Assembly: GCF_042767895.1 (NCBI RefSeq)
Contig: NC_091568.1
Coordinates: forward strand, 35,277,815 to 35,304,608
DNA from: Penaeus vannamei
Taxonomy: Eukaryota > Arthropoda > Malacostraca > Decapoda > Penaeidae
Length of the DNA: 26,794 bases
Direction: 5' to 3'
A program made the position numbers and the translations under genes. Positions 20,921-26,794 of the stretch are shown here, one piece after another. Position 1 is the stretch's first letter. Every line of letters starts with the position of its first letter. The notes under the pieces were generated by a model. The model was not told the origin of the DNA and did not search any database. It saw only the letters and a list, made by a program, of their open reading frames with translations.

Positions 20921-21090
20921 GAGTGGTTGTTATGAAGAACGATTCGATTAGAAGTGAGTGACTATTCTGAAGAACGAGCGGTTGTTCTCAAGAACGAGTT
21001 GTTATCCTGAAGAAGTGATTGGTTATTAAGAGGAGGAAGTGGGTTTGAGGAACGAGTTGTTATCCTCAAGACATGATTGGTTATCTTGAG
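20921..21090. repeat. Degenerate left edge of array C (20-bp monomers)
   Basis: Before the regular 40-bp array, about eight diverged units of 16-21 bp can be aligned to a single 20-bp monomer, for example GAACGAGCGGTTGTTCTCAA, GAACGAGTTGTTATCCTGAA and GAACGAGTTGTTATCCTCAA. Some combine features of both halves of the later dimer. This is the expected decayed border of a tandem array, where unequal exchange no longer homogenises units, and it shows the probable 20-bp ancestor. Confidence 0.85.
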
Positions 21091-22860
21091 GAACGAGTGG
21101 TTATTCTGAAGAACGAGTTTCTATCCAGAGGAACGAGTGGTTATTCTGAAGAACGAGTTGCTATCCAGAGGAACGAGTGATTATTCTGAAGAACGAGTTG
21201 CTATCCAGAGGAACGAGTGGTTATTCTGAAGAACGAGTTGCTATCCAGAGGAACGAGTGGTTATTCTGAAGAACGAGTTTCTATCCAGAGGAACGAGTGG
21301 TTATTCTGAAGAACGAGTTTCTATCCAGAGGAACGAGTGGTTATTCTGAAGAACGAGTTGCTATCCAGAGGAACGAGTGGTTATTCTGAAGAACGAGTTG
21401 CTATCCAGAGGAACGAGTGGTTATTCTGAAGAACGAGTTGCTATCCAGAGGAACGAGTGGTTATTCTGAAGAACGAGTTGCTATCCAGAGGAACGACTGG
21501 TTATTCTGAAGAACGAGTTGCTATCCAGAGGAACGAGTGGTTATTCTGAAGAACGAGTTGCTATCCAGAGGAACGAGTGATTATTCTGAAGAACGAGTTG
21601 CTATCCAGAGGAACGAGTGGTTATTCTGAAGAACGAGTTGCTATCCAGAGGAACGAGTGGTTATTCTGAAGAACGAGTTTCTATCCAGAGGAACGAGTGG
21701 TTATTCTGAAGAACGAGTTTCTATCCAGAGGAACGAGTGGTTATTCTGAAGAACGAGTTGCTATCCAGAGGAACGAGGGGTTATTCTGAAGAACGAGTTG
21801 CTATCCAGAGGAACGAGGGGTTATTCTGAAGAACGAGTTCCTATCCAGAGGAACGAGTGGTTATTCTGAAGAACGAGTTTCTATCCAGAGGAACGAGGGG
21901 TTATTCTGAAGAACGAGTTGCTATCCAGAGGAACGAGTGGTTATTCTGAAGAACGAGTTTCTATCCAGAGGAACGAGTGGTTATTCTGAAGAACGAGTTT
22001 CTATCCAGAGGAACGAATGGTTATTCTGAAGAACGAGTTTCTATCCAGAGGAACGAGTGGTTATTCTGAAGAACGAGTTTCTATCCAGAGGAACGAATGG
22101 TTATTCTGAAGAACGAGTTTCTATCCAGAGGAACGAGTGGTTATTCTGAAGAACGAGTTTCTATCCAGAGGAACGAGTGGTTATTCTGAAGAACGAGTTT
22201 CTATCCAGAGGAACGAGGGGTTATTCTGAAGAACGAGTTTCTATCCAGAGGAACGAATGGTTATTCTGAAGAACGAGTTTCTATCCAGAGGAACGAATGG
22301 TTATTCTGAAGAACGAGTTTCTATCCAGAGGAACGAGTGGTTATTCTAAAGAACGAGTTGCTATCCAGAGGAACGAGTGGTTATTCTGAAGAACGAGAGT
22401 CTATCCAGAGGAACGAGTGGTTATTCTGAAGAACGAGTTTCTATCCAGAGGAACGAATGGTTATTCTGAAGAACGAGTTTCTATCCAGAGGAACGAATGG
22501 TTATTCTGAAGAACGAGTTTCTATCCAGAGGAACGAGTGGTTATTCTGAAGAACGAGTTTCTATCCAGAGGAACGAGTGGTTATTCTGAAGAACGAGTTT
22601 CTATCCAGAGGAACGAGGGGTTATTCTGAAGAACGAGTTTCTATCCAGAGGAACGAATGGTTATTCTGAAGAACGAGTTTCTATCCAGAGGAACGAGTGG
22701 TTATTCTGAAGAACGAGTTTCTATCCAGAGGAACGAGTGGTTATTCTGAAGAACGAGTTGCTATCCAGAGGAACGAGTGGTTATTCTGAAGAACGAGTTT
22801 CTATCCAGAGGAACGAGTGGTTATTCTGAAGAACGAGTTGCTATCCAGAGGAACGAGTGG

Positions 22861-22905
22861 TTATTCTGAAGAACGAGTTTCTATCTATCCAGAGGAACGA
22901 GTGGT
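22861..22905. repeat. 44-bp unit in array C (CTAT duplication), first copy
   Basis: A CTAT step is doubled (CTATCTATCC at 22881), giving the only length-variant type seen in the regular part of array C. It shifts the array phase by four bases from here on. The same change occurs again at 25325. Confidence 0.9.
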
Positions 22906-24480
22906 TATTCTGAAGAACGAGTTGCTATCCAGAGGAACGAGTGGTTATTCTGAAGAACGAGTTTCTATCCAGAGGAACGAATGGTTATTCTGAAGAACGA
23001 GTTTCTATCCAGAGGAACGAATGGTTATTCTGAAGAACGAGTTTCTATCCAGAGGAACGAGTGGTTATTCTGAAGAACGAGTTGCTATCCAGAGGAACGA
23101 GTGGTTATTCTGAAGAACGAGTTTCTATCCAGAGGAACGAGGGGTTATTCTGAAGAACGAGTTGCTATCCAGAGGAACGAGTGGTTATTCTGAAGAACGA
23201 GTTGCTATCCAGAGGAACGAGTGGTTAGTCTGAAGAACGAGTTTCTATCCAGAGGAACGAGTGGTTAGTCTGAAGAACGAGTTGCTATCCAGAGGAACGA
23301 GTGGTTATTCTGAAGAACGAGTTTCTATCCAGAGGAACGAGTGGTTATTCTGAAGAACGAGTTGCTATCCAGAGGAACGAGTGGTTATTCTGAAGAACGA
23401 GTTTCTATCCAGAGGAACGAGTGGTTATTCTGAAGAACGAGTTTCTATCCAGAGGAACGAGTGGTTATTCTGAAGAACGAGTTGCTATCCAGAGGAACGA
23501 GTGGTTATTCTGAAGAACGAGTTGCTATCCAGAGGAACGAGTGGTTATTCTGAAGAACGAGTTGCTATCCAGAGGAACGAGTGGTTATTCTGAAGAACGA
23601 GTTGCTATCCAGAGGAACGAGTGGTTATTCTGAAGAACGAGTTTCTATCCAGAGGAACGAGTGGTTATTCTGAAGAACGAGTTTCTATCCAGAGGAACGA
23701 GTGGTTATTCTGAAGAACGAGTTGCTATCCAGAGGAACGAGTGGTTATTCTGAAGAACGAGTTGCTATCCAGAGGAACGAGTGGTTATTCTGAAGAACGA
23801 GTTGCTATCCAGAGGAACGAGTGGTTATTCTGAAGAACGAGTTGCTATCCAGAGGAACGAGTGGATAGTCTGAAGAACGAGTTGCTATCCAGAGGAACGA
23901 GTGGTTATTCTGAAGAACGAGTTTCTATCCAGAGGAACGAGTGGTTATTCTGAAGAACGAGTTTCTATCCAGAGGAACGAGTGGTTATTCTGAAGAACGA
24001 GTTTCTATCCAGAGGAACGAGTGGTTATTCTGAAGAACGAGTTTCTATCCAGAGGAACGAGTGGTTATTCTGAAGAACGAGTTTCTATCCAGAGGAACGA
24101 GTGGTTATTCTGAAGAACGAGTTTCTATCCAGAGGAACGAGTGGTTATTCTGAAGAACGAGTTTCTATCCAGAGGAACGAGTGGTTATTCTGAAGAACGA
24201 GTTGCTATCCAGAGGAACGAATGGTTATTCTGAAGAACGAGTTTCTATCCAGAGGAACGAGTGGTTATTCTGAAGAACGAGTTGCTATCCAGAAGAACGA
24301 GTGGTTATTCTGAAGAACGAGTTTCTATCCAGAGGAACGAGTGGTTATTCTGAAGAACGAGTTGCTATCCAGAGGAACGAGTGGTTATTCTGAAGAACGA
24401 GTTTCTATCCAGAGGAACGAGTGGTTATTCTGAAGAACGAGAGTCTATCCAGAGGAACGAGTGGTTATTCTGAAGAACGA

Positions 24481-25080
24481 GTTGCTATCCAGAGGAACGA
24501 GTGGTTATTCTGAAGAACGAGTTTCTATCCAGAGGAACGAGTGGTTATTCTGAAGAACGAGTTGCTATCCAGAGAAACGAGTGGTTATTCTGAAGAACGA
24601 GTTGCTATCCAGAGAAACGAGTGGTTATTCTGAAGAACGAGTTTCTATCCAGAGGAACGAGTGGTTATTCTGAAGAACGAGTTTCTATCCAGAGGAACGA
24701 GTGGTTATTCTGAAGAACGAGTTGTTATCCAGAGGAACGAGTGGTTATTCTGAACAACGAGTTTCTATCCAGAGGAACGAGTGGTTATTCTGAAGAACGA
24801 GTTGCTATCCAGAGGAACGAGTGGTTATTCTGAAGAACGAGTTGCTATCCAGAGGAACGAGTGGTTATTCTGAAGAACGAGTTTCTATCCAGAGGAACGA
24901 GTGGTTATTCTGAAGAACGAGTTGCTATCCAGAGAAACGAGTGGTTATTCTGAAGAACGAGTTGCTATCCAGAGAAACGAGTGGTTATTCTGAAGAACGA
25001 GTTTCTATCCAGAGGAACGAGTGGTTATTCTGAAGAACGAGTTTCTATCCAGAGGAACGAGTGGTTATTCTGAAGAACGA
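24481..25080. repeat. 360-bp higher-order repeat in array C
   Basis: Two consecutive units carrying AGAGAAACG in place of AGAGGAACG occur at 24571-24620 and again at 24931-24980, in the same surrounding order of G- and T-type units. Bases 24481-24720 and 24841-25080 therefore match as blocks 360 bp (nine dimers) apart. Confidence 0.8.
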
Positions 25081-25300
25081 GTTGCTATCCAGAGGAACGA
25101 GTGGTTATTCTGAAGAACGAGTTTCTATCCAGAGGAACGAGTGGTTATTCTGAAGAACGAGTTTCTATCCAGAGGAACGAGTGGTTATTCTGAAGAACGA
25201 GTTTCTATCCAGAGGAACGAGTGGTTATTCTGAAGAACGAGTTTCTATCCAGAGGAACGAATGGTTATTCTGAAGAACGAGTTTCTATCCAGAGGAACGA

Positions 25301-25345
25301 GTGGTTATTCTGAAGAACGAGTTTCTATCTATCCAGAGGAACGAG
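25301..25345. repeat. 44-bp unit in array C (CTAT duplication), second copy
   Basis: The same CTATCTATCC expansion as at 22881, at 25325, 2444 bp (61 units plus the four extra bases) further on. The order of variant units around the two copies is similar but not identical, so both shared ancestry and independent slippage remain possible. Confidence 0.9.
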
Positions 25346-26794
25346 TGGTTATTCTGAAGAACGAGTTGCTATCCAGAGGAACGAGTGGTTATTCTGAAGA
25401 ACGAGTTTCTATCCAGAGGAACGAGTGGTTATTCTGAAGAACGAGTTTCTATCCAGAGGAACGAGTGGTTATTCTGAAGAACGAGTTGCTATCCAGAGGA
25501 ACGAGTGGTTATTCTGAAGAACGAGTTTCTATCCAGAGGAACGAGTGGTTATTCTGAAGAACGAGTTGCTATCCAGAGGAACGAGTGGTTATTCTGAAGA
25601 ACGAGTTGCTATCCAGAGGAACGAGTGGTTATTCTGAAGAACGAGTTTCTATCCAGAGGAACGAGTGGTTATTCTGAAGAACGAGTTGCTATCCAGAGGA
25701 ACGAGTGGTTATTCTGAAGAACGAGTTGCTATCCAGAGGAACGAGTGGTTATTCTGAAGAACGAGTTGCTATCCAGAGGAACGAGTGGTTATTCTGAAGA
25801 ACGAGTTGCTATCCAGAGGAACGAGTGGTTATTCTGAAGAACGAGTTGCTATCCAGAGGAACGAGTGGTTATTCTGAAGAACGAGTTGCTATCCAGAGGA
25901 ACGAGTGGTTATTCTGAAGAACGAGTTGCTATCCAGAGGAACGAGTGGTTATTCTGAAGAACGAGTTGCTATCCAGAGGAACGAGTGGTTATTCTGAAGA
26001 ACGAGTTTCTATCCAGAGGAACGAGTGGTTATTCTGAAGAACGAGTTGCTATCCAGAGGAACGAGTGGTTATTCTGAAGAACGAGTTTCTATCCAGAGGA
26101 ACGAGTGGTTATTCTGAAGAACGAGTTGCTATCCAGAGGAACGTGTGGTTATTCTGAAGAACGAGTTTCTATCCAGAGGAACGAGTGGTTATTCTGAAGA
26201 ACGAGTTACTATCCAGAGGAACGAGTGGTTATTCTGAAGAACGAGTTGCTATCCAGAGGAACGAGTGGTTATTCTGAAGAACGAGTTGCTATCCAGAGGA
26301 ACGAGTGGTTATTCTGAAGAACGAGTTTCTATCCAGAGGAACGAATGGTTATTCTGAAGAACGAGTTACTATCCAGAGGAACGAGTGGTTATTCTGAAGA
26401 ACGAGTTGCTATCCAGAGGAACGAGTGGTTATTCTGAAGAACGAGTTTCTATCCAGAGGAACGAGTGGTTATTCTGAAGAACGAGTTGCTATCCAGAGGA
26501 ACGAGTGGTTATTCTGAAGAACGAGTTGCTATCCAGAGGAACGAGTGGTTATTCTGAAGAACGAGTTTCTATCCAGAGGAACGAGTGGTTATTCTGAAGA
26601 ACGAGTTGCTATCCAGAGGAACGAGTGGTTATTCTGAAGAACGAGTTTCTATCCAGAGGAACGAGTGGTTATTCTGAAGAACGAGTTGCTATCCAGAGGA
26701 ACGAGTGGTTATTCTGAAGAACGAGAGTCTATTCAGAGAAACGAGTTGTTATTCTGAAGAACGAGTTTCTATCCAGAGGAACGAGTGGTTATTC

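Larger units (their letters stand above)
21091..26794. repeat. Satellite array C: 40-bp dimeric unit, about 142 copies
   Basis: The 40-bp unit consists of half 1, GAACGAGTGGTTATTCTGAA, then half 2, GAACGAGTTGCTATCCAGAG; the halves match at 15 of 20 bases. The main variable site is the ninth base of half 2 (G or T, making GTTG or GTTT), followed by the GTGG/ATGG/GGGG site in half 1. Elsewhere the units are nearly identical, indicating strong homogenisation. Composition is 60% purine on the + strand and 45% GC with two CpGs per unit. Every frame on both strands meets stops (TGA in CTGAAG; TAG and TAA in reverse), so it is non-coding. The array runs out of the window, so its right end is unknown. 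Confidence 0.97.

Noticed and set aside
21091..26794. CRISPR-like regular spacing in array C
   Set aside because: There are no unique spacers between conserved repeats; both halves of the 40-bp unit are repeated. The context is eukaryotic.
21091..26794. CENP-B box or heat-shock-element array in array C
   Set aside because: No CENP-B consensus is present. The TTCTGAAGAAC segment has the wrong spacing between TTC and GAA for a canonical heat-shock element, so no centromeric or stress role can be claimed from sequence.

Overview
This window is eukaryotic, non-coding and almost entirely tandem repeat. I find no protein-coding gene, tRNA or rRNA that I can support. The dense microsatellites ((AT)n, (GT)n, (CG)n, (CA)n, (CT)n), a short foldback element with terminal inverted repeats, a scaffold gap of exactly 500 N and kilobases of short-period satellite suggest a repeat-rich animal genome. 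A decapod crustacean, for example a penaeid shrimp, is my best guess. That guess rests on general repeat style, not on any recognised gene.

Layout. Bases 1-256 hold a foldback, MITE-like element of about 253 bp. Bases 257-430 are a short non-repetitive stretch with a very strong G-quadruplex motif. Bases 431-1294 are a mosaic of microsatellites ending in (CG)n(TG)n directly against the gap at 1295-1794. Bases 1795-2335 are an irregular C-rich minisatellite, followed by a small non-repetitive island (2336-2425), CT-rich DNA, an imperfect (CA)n block and a polypyrimidine tract (2808-3147) that grades into the first satellite.

Three long arrays follow. Array A (about 3148-14190, roughly 580 copies) has a 19-bp unit with 18-bp variants. 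Array B (about 14191-20210, roughly 300 copies) has a 20-bp unit sharing an 11-bp core with A, and its central third also carries embedded 19-bp A-like units. After a non-repetitive spacer, a (CT)n tract and about 280 bp of single-copy-looking DNA comes array C (20921 to the window end). Its unit is 40 bp, made of two 20-bp halves that are 75% identical, with degenerate single 20-bp units at the left edge. All three arrays show higher-order periodicities shared between distant blocks (225 and 113 bp in A; 180, 79 and about 776 bp in B; 360 bp in C), as expected from repeated unequal exchange or segmental amplification.

The very long open frames across A and B are an artefact. The monomer has no stop codon on the + strand, and its length is not a multiple of three, so all three + frames stay open for kilobases. 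From 1795 to about 20640 the + strand is strongly pyrimidine-biased, about 18.8 kb with the same polarity, and this reverses to purine-rich in array C. The most interesting content is how the arrays formed (A to B transition, C dimerisation, growth from seeds in flanking DNA) and their possible non-B DNA structure, not a gene system.
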